Source: Akebia trifoliata (lineage: Eukaryota > Streptophyta > Magnoliopsida > Ranunculales > Lardizabalaceae). From it: DNA of 64,000 bases. Shown piece after piece: positions 45,885 to 57,699 of the stretch (the stretch's first letter is position 1; each line of letters opens with the position of its first letter). The notes beneath the pieces are model-generated. The model did no database searches, had not been told where the DNA came from, and saw only the letters and a list, made by a program, of their open reading frames with translations. The DNA lies in assembly GCA_017979445.1 (NCBI GenBank), contig CM030715.1, positions 14,037,660 to 14,101,659 on the forward strand, given 5' to 3'. A program made the translations under genes and the position numbers.

Positions 45885-46510
45885 GAGGAGTTTAGCCGGG
45901 ACTCGGGCCTACGTGGGTTTCCTCTACCTTCATTGGTGGAGTGAGATGTCTGGTAGGGGCCCAACTCTAACACGAGTAACAATAGTCGTGTGGATCCAGC
46001 TGGGATCCGAACCTACGTGGGTCTTCTCTGCCCTCGTTGGTAGAGTAAGATGGCTGGTCGGGGTCTTACTCTGTCATGAGTTAAAAGTAGATTTCAATGG
46101 AATCCAACTGGGATTCGGGCATACGTGAGTTTCCTCTGCCTTCATTGACGAAGTGAGATTTTTGGTTGGGGCTTAACTCTGACACAAGTAACAATAGCTG
46201 TGTGGATCCTACCAGGATTCAGACCTACGTGGGTCTTCTTTGTCCTTGTTGGCAGAGTAAGATGGCTAGTCGGGGTCCTACTCTGTCATGAGTTATAAGC
46301 AAATTTCAGTGGAATCCAGCCAAGATTCGAGCCTACATGGGTCTCCTCTACCTTCATTGGCTGAGTGAGATTTCTGGTCAAGGCTCAGCTCTAGTATGAG
46401 CAACAATAGTCGTGTGGATCCAGCTGGGATCCGAACCTACGTGGGTTTTCTCTGCCCTCATTGGCAGAGTAAGAAGGTTGGTCGGGGTCATACTCTACGA
46501 CGAGTTCACT
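45885..46510 (+). repeat. About 212-bp tandem repeat of element D, three copies, each of two related halves
   Basis: GTGTGGATCC recurs at about 45989, 46200 and 46412. Each unit has two related halves of about 106 bp, one with GTGGGTCTTCTCTGCCCTCG and one with GTTTCCTCTGCCTTCATTG. It lies between the integrase and the next array. Confidence 0.85.
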
Positions 46511-46539
46511 AGCCGAAAAGATAACCGATTGATTATAGC

Positions 46540-47450
46540 TGAAGTTGAGAAAGAGTTAGAGCTTTCTTTAAGGACAGTAACTTAGATAGCCGATTGCACA
46601 GTTAGTACAGCTCAAATTGTGTTGTAGTACAGAGTATGAGAAGAGTCAAAGCTTTCTTCAAGGACAGTGACTCAGAGTGCTGTTTAAGTGGTCAGTTTAG
46701 TGAAGATTATGCTATAGCTCAGACTATGAGCAGAGCCAAAGCCTTCTTCAAGGATAGTGACTCAGAATGCTGTCTAAGTAGACAGCTCAGTGTAGATTGT
46801 GTTATAACTCAGAGTGTGAGCAGAGTTAGAGCCTTCTTCAAAGACAGTAACTCAGGCAGCCAATGGCACAGTTAGTGCAGTTTGAATTGTATTCAGAGTA
46901 TGAGCAGAGTCAGAGCCCTCTTTAAGGACAGTGACTCAGATAGCCGATTGCACAGTCAGTACAGCTCAGATTGTGTTGTAGTACAGAGTATGAGAAGAGT
47001 TAGAGCCTTCTTCAAGGACATTGACTCAGAGTGTCGTCTAAGCAGTCAGCTCAGTGTAGATTGTGTTACAGCTCATATTATAAACAGAGTCAGAGCCTTC
47101 TTCAAGGACAGTGACTTAGATAGTTGATTGTAGAATCAGTACAACTCAGATTGTGTTGTAGTGCAGAGTATGAGAAAAGTTAGTGCCTTCTTCAAGGACA
47201 GTGACTCAAAATACCGTTTAAGTAGTCAGCTCAGTGTAGATTGTGTTATAGTTGAGAGCAAGGCAGAGTCAGAGCCTTTTTCAAGGATAGTGACTCAGGC
47301 AGCTAAAGGCACAGTTAATGTAGTTCGAATTGTGTTCAGAGTATGAGTAAAGTCAGAGCCCTCTTTAGGGACAATGGCTCAGATTACCATTTGCACGAGT
47401 AGCTCAGCCCGGATGGTGTTGCACGTAACCAGGGTTAGAGCTTTCATCTA
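46540..47450 (+). repeat. About 89-bp tandem repeat of element D, about ten copies
   Basis: Unit core AGAGCCTTCTTCAAGGACAG followed by TGACTCAGA, recurring near 46561, 46651, 46741, 46831, 46914, 47006, 47093, 47182, 47273 and 47357. Open frames over the array give an RAFFKDSDS repeat, which reflects the repeat length and not a known protein. Confidence 0.88.
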
Positions 47451-47841
47451 GGGCAGTGGCTCAAGAGTCCTTTACAAGGTTCTACCAAAAGTCACACATA
47501 CTTTAGGTAGAACCTGGGGGAAGTAAAGTAGAAAGAAAGTATGATTAAGCAATAGCTTGCAAGAACAGTTAACAGTATAAGTGTTCGAGCAGTATGATTG
47601 AGTAGTGAGCAGCATGTAGAGCAGTTAGCAACCTGTAAGTATGAAAAGTTAACACTTTTAGTATGCGCAGGGGTTGTTCTAACCAGAGCATATGCAAGTA
47701 GTGTAGTGAGCAGATAGAGATTGTAGAGGCTGCAGTGTGTGTAAAAAGAAAAAATTTCATTAATAGTTAAGGAGAATGTACAAAAAAATCCCAGAGGAAG
47801 GGATAAGTAAAGAAAGCACAAGTACAACAATAGAGAACAAA
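47451..47841 (+). other. 3' region of element D downstream of the arrays
   Basis: No sense gene. It lies downstream of the stop codon of the antisense ORF and may hold that transcript's 3' end. Purine-rich GGTAGAACCTGGGGGAAG at 47507-47524 resembles an internal purine tract. Confidence 0.5.
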
Positions 47842-47912
47842 TTATCCTTTAGAAGAAGGCTGAGTAGTGGAAACAGGAGCAGTAAAAGTATATGTTTCAT
47901 CAACAGTGCTAG

Positions 47913-47917
47913 GGGGA
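47913..47917. other. Target-site duplication of E3, left copy (GGGGA)
   Basis: Identical to 60177-60181. Confidence 0.92.
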
Positions 47918-49149
47918 TGATGAGTGTCTCCAAACACTCAATTATACGCACATTTTTCGGATATTTATCTTGATTTTTGTACCTATTTCTCTATATTAAG
48001 ATAATAATCATGATAAGCCTCAAACCACCACGTTGCATGTTAATTAGGCTTAATTATATATAAATAAATTCATTTACTAGATAAATCTAATTACGTGTGT
48101 TTCTTGTGCAGAAAATCAATAATTTTGAATCAAAATCTCAAGGCAAAAGCATTTGGGCCCACTTTGGAATGCCCTAACACTTTGGAATACCCTAATCCTT
48201 TGGAATGCCCTAATCCTTAACTCATATTCTCCTCTTTTGTCTTTTTGTGCAAAGAAAAGTGGAGGTTACTTTTAGACTCTTCTACACACATTTTTCTCTA
48301 TAAATAGAGCCTTCATTTCTAGAGAAAGGGTCTCATCTTAGTTCTCTTATCCAAGACTCCTTTAATCTAAGGCTCTTTGCCTATTCTCTTATTTTTTTAT
48401 TTTCATTTTCTAGTTATTTTCTTTTAGCTAATTAGTCTTGTAAGAAGTAGAAGAAGAAGAAGTTGTAATTTTCTCCATGAAATGAAGAAAAGTTCTTTCA
48501 TCTCTTATCTTCCCTCTCTTGCAATGACATTAGGCTAAGTTCCCCTCCATTGGAGAGTGGAAAAGCCTAGAGCAAGTTCTTGTGTTATTTTTAATTTCAT
48601 GCCTTTCTTTTATTTAAAAATGCTTATGAATTCTCTTTAAGTTTCTTGCACCTTTTATTCTTAATATAGATACTTTATGCTTAGATTAGATCAAGATAAA
48701 GTATGCTTAAACTAGATAATTGGTAGTAGGAAGTTTTCAAAGAATTCTACTTTGTTTATGTTCCCTTATTTCATTTCATTTGTAAAACTTTCCGATCTAA
48801 GGAGCTAACACCAAGCCCTTACGATTGAGGTATAAAAAGGCTTGAAACTAAGAATTGCTCATCAACATGTTCTAGGTAGATCCACTTCCAATGGTGTTTT
48901 AATTTCATAAGTTTACTTGCTTTTAATTTCATTTACATTAGTTTCTTTTTTAGTAATTTTACATTTTCTTATAAGTTCAAAAATACAAAGAAAAACAGTT
49001 TTAATTCCTTTTAGTTAATTTTAATTTTATCTTCTTAGCTTAACTCTATTCCTCCTTTCTCTTGAGTTCGATCCCCTACTTGCCCCACAAGTAAGGTAAA
49101 AATAAAATTATTATTAACTCCGGTGAGAAGAACAACGATAGTCTCATCA
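47918..49149 (+). repeat. 5' LTR of E3
   Basis: TGATGAGTGTCTCCAAACAC ... GATAGTCTCATCA, 1,232 bp. Three 18-bp CTTTGGAATGCCCTAA-type units at 48161-48217, as in the 3' LTR. Confidence 0.94.
48299..48307 (+). promoter_or_regulatory. TATA box of the E3 5' LTR
   Basis: TATAAATAG followed by AGCCTTCATTT, in the conserved core of the LTR. Confidence 0.68.
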
Positions 49150-49155
49150 GAATTT

Positions 49156-49173
49156 TGGCGTCGCTGCCGGGGA
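49156..49173 (+). other. Primer-binding site of E3
   Basis: TGGCGTCGCTGCCGGGGA after the linker GAATTT. It differs from the Athila tRNA-Asp site TGGCGCCGTTGCCGGGGA at two positions. Confidence 0.88.
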
Positions 49174-50353
49174 AAGGTAAAGGTAGTAGTGGTAAGTTTT
49201 GATTTAAAATTCATTTCTTTCATTTTTATTTTATTTTATTTTCTTTTGGTTTCTTTCTATAAGTTCAAGTGTTCTTGAGATTTTAAGAGAGAAGAAAGAA
49301 GAAAAAAACATTGAAAAAAAAAAAGTCATTCTCGTTTTCTTTTTCACCCTTGACAGCAGAACTTAAACTGACTGTAACTTTCTACTCCGATCTCCGATTA
49401 TCTATTAGTGTATATCGATTTGGGGTAGAACGAAATTTTCTATAAAATGTGACATAGTCAGCAAGATTGCGGTAAGTCAGATTCTATTTTTGAGTCAATT
49501 TACTATCATTTCTGCTAACATTTCTGTTTTGCTTCTTGTAGGTGAACATTTTTTTTCTTCTTTTCTTTAAATTTCCTTTAATCTTTAGTTAGGTTTATTT
49601 TTATGTTTTAGAAACTCTTGTATAGCATTTCTTGTAATTTTTATTAATTATCCAAGAAGGCTTGAATTGTAATAGACTAAGGAAGGACGACGGGTGAACA
49701 ATACCGTCACGGCTCCTTAGGTTCGCACACCAAAATTGGAGTTGGTGGCCTAAGTCGACTCAAACCGTCTTCACCCCGTCTAGCACGGGAGGTAATCCCG
49801 AAACACCCACACCTCTCTTTGCTAGTGGGTTACTCATTGCCTTTGTATGTTATTTTTTCAATTTGCACACACTTGGAATAGTTAATTAGGTAGTAAAGAG
49901 CACCCCTCTCCTAGGGATGGCATGATAAGATAAGGATTGGAAGTCATTACCAATTCCTTGTTCTAATTAGGATAATCAATTCACTAGTCATCCAATCAAA
50001 TTAATTAAAATCAATTAGACTTGACTATAGGGCCCACGAGCTCAATAGGAGAAATTCCGCTTCAAGTTGTGCCAATTGCGCTTCTTGGTCATTTTTGTAT
50101 CTAGTAAGATCTTGCCCTTTGAGGGGATAGACTCAGTCTATTCAAGAAAGGAAGGTATTTAAGCGTGCTCTTGCTTATGCATTATGCTCCTCCTCCGATC
50201 TGGAGATCCGAATGATTCAAACTTGACTTCATAGAACCGAGTTGGAAGGCTAGTTGCATTATTTCTACCCAGTTAGGAGCTGTCTAGCTTTAGGCAACCT
50301 ATCTAGGTCCAGTCTTTTCTTTTTGTGATTGTTTGATCGACTGTGTGATTTGC
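49174..50353 (+). other. Untranslated leader of E3
   Basis: About 1.2 kb, conserved in order in all four Athila copies. Hairpin GACGG (49689-49693) / CCGTC (49704-49708) lies in a block of high conservation, followed by CACCAAAATTGGAGTTGGTG. No gene. Confidence 0.72.
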
Positions 50354-52326
50354 ATGCTTGGTAGACGTTCACAAAACAACGTGTTAGAACCATTTGATCC
50401 TGAGATCGAACGTACCATCAGTAGGATACGCAAGACACCATCAGTAGTTATGATAGGTGATCGAGAGCGAACTCTCAATGAGCTCTTCGCTCCAGCTTCC
50501 GCATCTCCTCCCACATGCATTGTTTTTCCGTTGAACAATGCACCTCAGTTTGAAATTAGGGTTGCCACCATCAATATGCTCCCTAAGTTCCACGGTTTAG
50601 AGCGTTAACAACCTTACACCCATCTTAATCGATTCTTGACTATATGTCAAACTTTTAGAAATTAGAATCTAGATGAGGAGAGTATCAAGCTTATTCTGTT
50701 CCCGTTATCCTTGGAAGACCATGCAGCTGCATGGTTGAACTCCCTATCACCCAATTCCATATCTACCTGGGATGTTCTATCAAAAACATTTATGGCCAAA
50801 TTCTACCCCGTGGCTAAAACTGAGAAAATGAAGGACTCTATTAGAAATTTTAGAACCCGTCCTGATGATGAATTTTCCCAAACTTGGGAAAGATTCAATG
50901 ATTTATTGGTCAAGTGCCCACACCATGGCATTGACAAAGCACAGTTGGTGCAAAGCTTTTATAGAGGATTAATAATGAATCAACGTATCTTAGTCGAGTC
51001 AATGCATAAGGGTCAGTTCATGAACCAGACTCCCAACCAAGCGTACGATTTCCTCGTAGAGTTAGCTGAGAGTACTCAAAACTGGAGTACTAACCAAGAA
51101 GAATTTGATAGAGACGATCCGGTTAGGAAGACAGGCATGTATGAGATGAAGGCAGACCCTGATCTCAAAAATGTCATGTGTAGTCTAGTGAGTGGGATGA
51201 ATAATCTCACGAAGAAGTTAGATGCCTTTACCATCTCAGCATCCAAACCTCACCTAGACCCTCGTACAATTTCGCAAGTGACTGTCGAACCGAGTTCTTT
51301 GTGTGTCATATGTGACGGCAAGGACCATTTGGTCGAGTGTTGTCCCACCTTGCCTCAAATCAAAGCTGAACAAGCAAATGCGATTAATGGCTATAGTACT
51401 TTTAAGAAGCCAACTCCAAACTCCTTTAGCCAAACGTATCACCCAAATAATAGGTTTCATCCTAATTTCTCATACAGACAGAACGAACCTATTCAATCTA
51501 GTGGTCCGTCAGGTTACAATAGGAATTTTCCTAGGCAATCTAGTTCTTCCACAAACCAAGCCATTGTTCCTCAAGTCCCTTATCAACCCCAACAATCTAC
51601 AGATTGCAGAGCCATCATACCAGATCCCATGATCAATTACCAGCAGCCTGCCCAACAACAGTCGTTCTTAGAATTTATGATTGTCGAGGTAATGAGCCAG
51701 CAACAGCAATTCATCCAAACGCAACAACAAACCCATCAAAATCAAACTCCGATTAACCAGGTCACAGCGCAATCCATAGCTAAGATGGAAGTTCAGTTGG
51801 GGCAGTTAGCTTTTTCCTTGAGTGGGAGAGAGAAAGGTCAATTTCCTAGTCAGACTATCCCTAACCCTAGAGGTCAACCTATGATTCCAAACAGATCAAA
51901 AGGTCAATACGAAGTAGGAAGCCATTCTGGAGCTCCACAAGACTCAGTCCAAGCTATCCACATCTTGCGTTCGGGAAAGAAGGTGGACAACAAGGTCCAA
52001 CCTATTGACACGGGAGAAAAAGTCTTAGAAAAAGACAAAGTTCAAAAAGAAGCCATATAGTCTCCAACAGAGAAGAAGAAAGATTTGAAAAATCCTCCTA
52101 TCATTTTGCCAATTCGAAAAGCTCCATTTCCCTATCGCCTTAGAGATTCTAAAAAAGGTAAGCAGTTTGAGGGTGTCTTAGAAGTCTTCCAAAATGTGCA
52201 TATCAATATCCCATTCCTAGATGCGATTAAACAGATACCTTCTTATGCGAAATTCTTAAAGGATTTGACCACAGCTAAAAGGAAAACACCATTTCCTCGG
52301 GAAGCTATTATAGCAGCCCAAGCTTC
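50354..52326 (+). pseudogene. gag: gag of E3
   Basis: ATG at 50354 (MLGRRSQNN), conserved with E2 and E4. N-terminal part, then capsid-type segments (EDHAAAWLNSL, DDEFSQTWERFNDLLVKCPH, DKAQLVQSFYRGL). A CCHC-type finger (CVICDGKDHLVECCP) lies at about 51304-51348. A Gln-rich tract (QQQQFIQTQQQTHQNQ) and MEVQLGQLAFSL follow, leading without a boundary toward PR. Stops are at 50606 (TAA, a Glu codon in E2 and E4), 50663 (TAG, CAG in E4) and 52058 (TAG, a Glu codon in E2). The 449-codon stretch 50711-52060 is open. Solo LTR G follows near the PR border. Confidence 0.88.
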
Positions 52327-52331
52327 GTCAC
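52327..52331. other. Target-site duplication of solo LTR G, left copy (GTCAC)
   Basis: Matches 54069-54073. Confidence 0.93.
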
Positions 52332-54068
52332 TGTAGACACCCCATTTTTGCATCCGCCTGATTGATCAACTCGTCAACCCGATTGCAATGATTCCCAATG
52401 ATGGATGTGTATTCCATTGCTTTACTTTGTTACCAGATATGTTTCAGAAATCCGGATAAGGTATCTCGAATTGACAAAACCTTAGAAACCACGCTACGCT
52501 AGGAAAATACGACACCAGAAACATAGAAATCATCATCTTGCAGACCAAAAAGAAGCTTCACGATAAAAATCACTAAAATTGACCAAATTATTAAAATACC
52601 CCTAATCTTAAAACAACCCTAGAGCCTACGTTACGCTTAGGAAACCCCATTCGAACACATAAAATAACAAATCGAAATCAAATAAATCATTTCGCCAATT
52701 TTCACAAAATTCGACAAAATTACGAAAATGCCCCTCGTAAAGTTCACAACCATTTTACACATAAAATTTTCATAAATAACAAAAACTAATATTTCCATTG
52801 AATTCCTTATGAAAATCGATTCTAAAACATCCTAGAACATTAAAAATCGACTTAAAACGTGAAAAGTCTTATCCGGGGGTAAAACGATAATTTCACAATT
52901 TTCATAATTAAAAAATTCGAAATTAATAAATAAAATATTAAATAATGAAATTTAAACATTAATAAAATTAATTTAAAATTTTGAACCTAAAAAATCGATT
53001 AATCGGACTCTCAGGCAAAATTATTGAGGGTTCGTGGGATATTTCTTTAAGGACCCCTCCATTTGGGGGTCCAAAGAATTAAAGAAATAATAGAGGGGGT
53101 TCTCCAAAAATTTAAAGTAAATCAAGCAAGATTGAAGTCAAGGTATTAAAGTCAATCAAGTGAGACTAAAGTCAAAATTAAAGTCAATTAAGCAAGACTA
53201 AAGTCAAGATATTAAAAGTCAATCAATTAAGACTAAAGTCAAAACATTAAAAGTCAATCAAATAAGACCAAAAGTCATAATAGAACTCTAATTAAATAAT
53301 AACTCTATCTAATAGAGTTCTAACTTAAAATAATTCTACCTAAAACAATTCTAATTAAAACACAATTCTACCTAAAATAATTTTAACTAAAACACAACTC
53401 TAATTAAAAGATCTCTAATTAAACACTAACTCTATCCAAATCAACCCTAAAAAACATCTATAAATAGAGGTGCTCACACCCTATTTTCGTATCAAATCAT
53501 AAATCCTAAGAGAAGTAGGTCTAGAAGCTCCCCTAGCCCCCCATAAACCCTAGTTTTGGAGCCCCAACTCCTTAACTAACATCCCCCCTTCAATTTTAGT
53601 CTAGAAAACACCTAAAATCCCTCCAAAAACATCCTAAAATCCACAACAAACTTGAAGAGTTCAGATCCAAAAATAAGGAGATACCTTGTTTCGGAGATCC
53701 GAAATCAAATCCGGAGACAGAACGAAGCAAGGGAGTACGAAACAAGGCTATTTTTGTCAGATCTGAGGGAGCCAAATCCTTGCTATCGGAAAGGTATGAA
53801 ATTTTTTATTTTTGTTTTTATCTAGGTTTTTAGCAATGTGATATATTTGAGAAGTTAGTAGAGACCGACTTTGGCCGGGCGGGGTTGGTGCCTAACACCT
53901 TCCAACCTCGTAACATGATCCCCGAATTCAGATTTTTTATGGTAGATTAGTTCTTTTTATCCATGTTAGAGTCAATTTGGTTCTTAGACCACAATAACTA
54001 GGTGGCGACTCCCAAACCTCAAGGGTCAAAAGCGGATCCGCGCACCCCGCGGATCGAGGGCGCTTTCA
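52332..54068 (+). mobile_element. Solo LTR G (Tat/Ogre-like family)
   Basis: 1,737 bp in plus orientation, TGTAGACACCCCATTTTTGC ... GAGGGCGCTTTCA, flanked by GTCAC on both sides. It is followed by E3 sequence, not by a PBS, so it has no internal region. Its short repeats (TAAAGTCAAAACATTAAAAG type) place it with B and C (subfamily II). TATAAATAG lies at 53459-53467. Confidence 0.94.
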
Positions 54069-54073
54069 GTCAC
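54069..54073. other. Target-site duplication of solo LTR G, right copy (GTCAC)
   Basis: Matches 52327-52331. Confidence 0.93.
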
Positions 54074-55692
54074 TCATCTAACAAACGATTACACCAAAAT
54101 TTAAGGATCCTCGATGTCCGACAATTTCTATTCATATTGAAAATCAAGTGGTCGAAAAATGTCTCTTAGACTTAGGGGCCAGTGTGAACCTTTTACCATA
54201 TTCGGTTTATAAACAATTAGGTTTGGGGGTTTTGAAACCCATAGATATCACGTTGAGTCTAGCCGATAGGTCCATAAAAATTTCAAAGGGTATAGTTGAG
54301 GACGTGATAGTTAAAGTCAAAGATTTCTATTTTCCTGTTGTCTTTGTTTTCTTAGACACAAAGCCAGTCATCAATTCGAACAGTCATATTCCTATCATCT
54401 TAGGACGTCCATTCTTAGCCACGTCTGACGCAGTCATTCGTTGTAGAAACCGAATTATGAATTTAGCATTTGGGGATATGAAAGTGAAACTGAACGTCTT
54501 CCACAATTTTCAAGGAATTGATGTAGATGATGGTATGGAGGAAGTGAACATGATAGATACGCTAGTCAATCAAACGTATCGAGAATTAGGGTACTCTGAT
54601 TCCCTAACGAAATGTTTGGCTCACTTTGGTCTTGACTTGGACGTAGAAGAGTCTATAAGCGAAGTCAATGCTTTGTTTGAATCCGTTCCACTCTTAGATT
54701 ATGTGCGGTGGCATGCAAAAGCTGAAAGTCTTCCTGTGCGCACATCCAATCTTGTTCCTTCTCATGTCGAGCCTCCAAAATTGGAACTCAAGTCTCATCC
54801 AGAGACCTTGAGATATGCATTTCTTGGCAAGAATCAAACCTTGCCTGTGATCATTTCCTCTCACCTCGATGAAGTCCAAGAGGGAAAGTTGTTAGGAGTA
54901 TTAAGGGAACATCAAGAAGCTATTGGTTGGAGCATAGCTGACATCAAGGGAATTAGTCCATCTATGGTGATGCACCACATTTATTTAGAGAATTTTGCTA
55001 AACCTTCCTTAGAACCTCAGAGACGACTAAATCCTGTCATGAAAGACGTGGTTCGGATGGAAGTGATGAAATTGCTAGATGCGGGTATTATCTATCCTAT
55101 CTCTGATAGTCGTTGGGTGAGTCCTATACAAGTAGTTCCTAAGAAATCTGGTATCACTGTGGTAGTGAACCAAGACAACGAATTAATCCCCACTCGAGTC
55201 CAAAATGGATGGAGAGTGTGTATCGATTATACGAAACTCAACTCGATGACTCCTAAGAATCATTTCCCCTTACCTTTCATTGATCAAATGTTAGAGCGTC
55301 TAGCAGGACATTCTTATTATTGCTTCTTAGATGGTTATTCCGGGTACAACCAGATACCTGTTGCTCCAAACGATCAAGAGAAAACAACGTTCACCTATCC
55401 CTTTGGAACTTTCGCGTATCGTCGCATGCCTTTTGGATTGTGCAATGCACCTGTTACTTTTCAACGGCGCATGATGAGTATATTTTTCGACATGCTAGAA
55501 AGATATCTCGAAGTGTTCATGGATAATTTTTCAATTTTCGGACCAAGTTTTGAGGAATGTCTCCATCACTTGACTTTGGTCCTTCAACGTTGCATAGAGG
55601 TCAATCTAATCCTCAATTGGGAAAAATGCCATTTCATGGTAACATCGGGGATTGTGCTAGGGTACATTATTTCTGTAAAGGGATTGAGGTAG
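54074..55692 (+). pseudogene. Protease and reverse transcriptase of E3
   Basis: The segment before 54148 has a stop and a frame change. From 54148 a 514-codon frame is open: VEKCLLDLGASVNLLPYSVY (protease motif), then RT with VSPIQVVPKKSG, WRVCIDYTKLN, FLDGYSGYNQI, YRRMPFGLCNAPVTFQR and YLEVFMDNF. In the last, the second catalytic Asp is Asn (GAT to AAT at 55525), which should abolish polymerisation. The frame ends at 55692 through a small indel near 55680; the pol frame continues in another phase from 55557-57158. Confidence 0.88.
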
Positions 55693-57158
55693 ATAAGGCA
55701 AAGGTAGGTCTAATTGAAAAATTACCACCTCCTAGAACGGTCAAAGAAATTAGGTCATTCCTAGGCCATGCGGGTTTTTATCGTAGATTCATTAAAGATT
55801 TCGGGAAAATCTCGAAACCTTTATGTGAGCTATTGGGAAAGGATGTTCCTTTCGACTTTTCAGAGTCATGTCTCTCTGCGTTCAACAAGCTCAAGTCCGA
55901 GTTAACCTCGGCACCCATTATTCAACCTCCAAACTGGAGCATTCCATTCGAAGTTATGTGCGACACTTCAGATTATGCAATAGGCGCTGTTTTGGGTCAG
56001 CAAATTGAAAAACAACCTCATGTTATCCAATATGCCAGTAAAACCCTTAACGATGCTCAGCTTAACTACTCTACAACGGAGAAGGAAATGCTAGCAGTGG
56101 TCTATGCCGTTGAAAAATTCCGCCCCTACCTTATAGGATCTAAAGTTGTGATCTACACAGACCACGTAGCATTGAAGTACCTTCTATCAAAGAAAGATGC
56201 TAAAGCAAGATTAATCCGTTGGATTATACTTCTACAAGAGTTTGATCTCAAGATCCGAGACAAAAAAGGGGCTGAAAATGTCGTAGCTGATCACTTGTCT
56301 AGGATAGTTAACAAGCCATCCGAGGAATCCTTACCCATCTCTGAATCCTTTCCCGATGAGCAACTTATGCAAATCTCTCAAGCCAATGCTCCATGGTATG
56401 CGGACATTGTCAACTACCTAGTTACAGGTCAATTCCCAGTCAAGATGACTAGTCAAGAGAAACTTCGTCTTCTGTCAAAAATAAAATGGTATTTCTGGGA
56501 TGAACCTTACTTATTTAAGTATTGTCCCGATCAAATCATTAGACGTTTTATTTCAACCTGTGAGCCAGTCAGTATCTTAGAGTTTTGCCATAATCATGCC
56601 TGCGGAGGGCACTTCAGTGGTAAGAAGACCGCCATGAAAATCTTACAATGCAATTTTTTCTGGCCTAGTATTTTTCGTGATGCCCACGAGTTTAGCAAAT
56701 CTTGTGATAGATGTCAGAGATTAGGAAAAATCTCTAAGAGAAATGAAATGCCTCAAAATCCTATCCTGATCATCGAAATTTTTGACGTGTGGGGTATAGA
56801 CTTCATGGGTCCCTTTCCTATTTCCCAGGGTTACCAATACATCCTACTTGCCGTTGACTATATATCAAAATGGGTCGAAGCTGTGGCATGTAGAACTAAC
56901 GATCACAAGGTTGTGATAAAATTCATCAAGGAGACGATTTTTTCAAGATTTGGTACTCCACGAGCTATCATAAGTGATGGTGGCTCGCATTTTTGCAACA
57001 AGATATTTACTGCGTTGATGAAGAAATACCTCATAACGCATAAGGTTGCCACACCTTACCACCCACAAACAAGTGGGCAAGTAGAGATTTTTAATAGGGA
57101 AATAAAGACTATCTTAGAAAAAAACAGTCAATCCTTCAAGGAAAGATTGATCTTTTAG
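55693..57158 (+). pseudogene. RNase H and integrase (N-terminal and core) of E3
   Basis: Continues RT in the new frame ([18 protein letters not shown]). RNase H is at about 55850-56330 with its four acidic positions present (CDTSD, TEKEMLA, YTDHVAL, VADHLSR). The IN zinc finger is at 56580-56730 (HNHACGGHF ... CDRCQRLG). In the catalytic core Asp is at 56799 (GIDFMGPFP), Asp at 56976 (ISDGGSHF) and Glu at 57084 ([10 protein letters not shown]), giving 35 residues between the last two, the usual DD35E spacing. A stop at 57156-57158 interrupts the frame, which resumes in another phase at 57160. Confidence 0.9.
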
Positions 57159-57699
57159 ATTGAGTGATTCACTCTGGGCTTATAGGACTGCATTCAAGAC
57201 ACCCATAGGGATGTCTCCTTACAGGTTAGTTTTTAGCAAGGCCTGTCATCTCCCTGTAGAACTAGAACATCGTGCATATTGGGCGATCAAGCGCCTCAAC
57301 TTTGATTTTGATAAAGCCGGTGAGAAGCGAAAGTTACAACTAGACGAGTTAGAAGAGATTAGAAATGACTCGTATGATTGTGCCAAAAGGTACAAAGAGC
57401 GTACCAAATTCTTTCACGATAGGCACATTCTTAGGAGGAATTTCATTCCTAATCAAAGAGTTTTATTGTATGATAATAGACTCCACCTTTTTCTAGGAAA
57501 ACTTAAGTCTCGATGGACTGGCCCATATATTATCCAAACAGTCTACCCCCATGGTGCTGTTGAAGTTCTTAATCCTAAGGACGGATCCACTTTCAAAGTG
57601 AATGGCCAACGTCTCAAACCGTTTCTCGAGTATGTTCCGCAGGAGAAGTTCTTTTTCTCGATGATCCCGTCTATCAAAATTAACTATGTTTTCATCTAG
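57159..57699 (+). pseudogene. Integrase C-terminal part of E3
   Basis: Shifted frame: [94 protein letters not shown]. This is the end of the Athila integrase; E2 33198-33727 is the counterpart. The last residues differ from E2 because of a frame change near 57650. It ends at TAG 57697-57699, twelve bases before the post-pol block. Confidence 0.85.
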
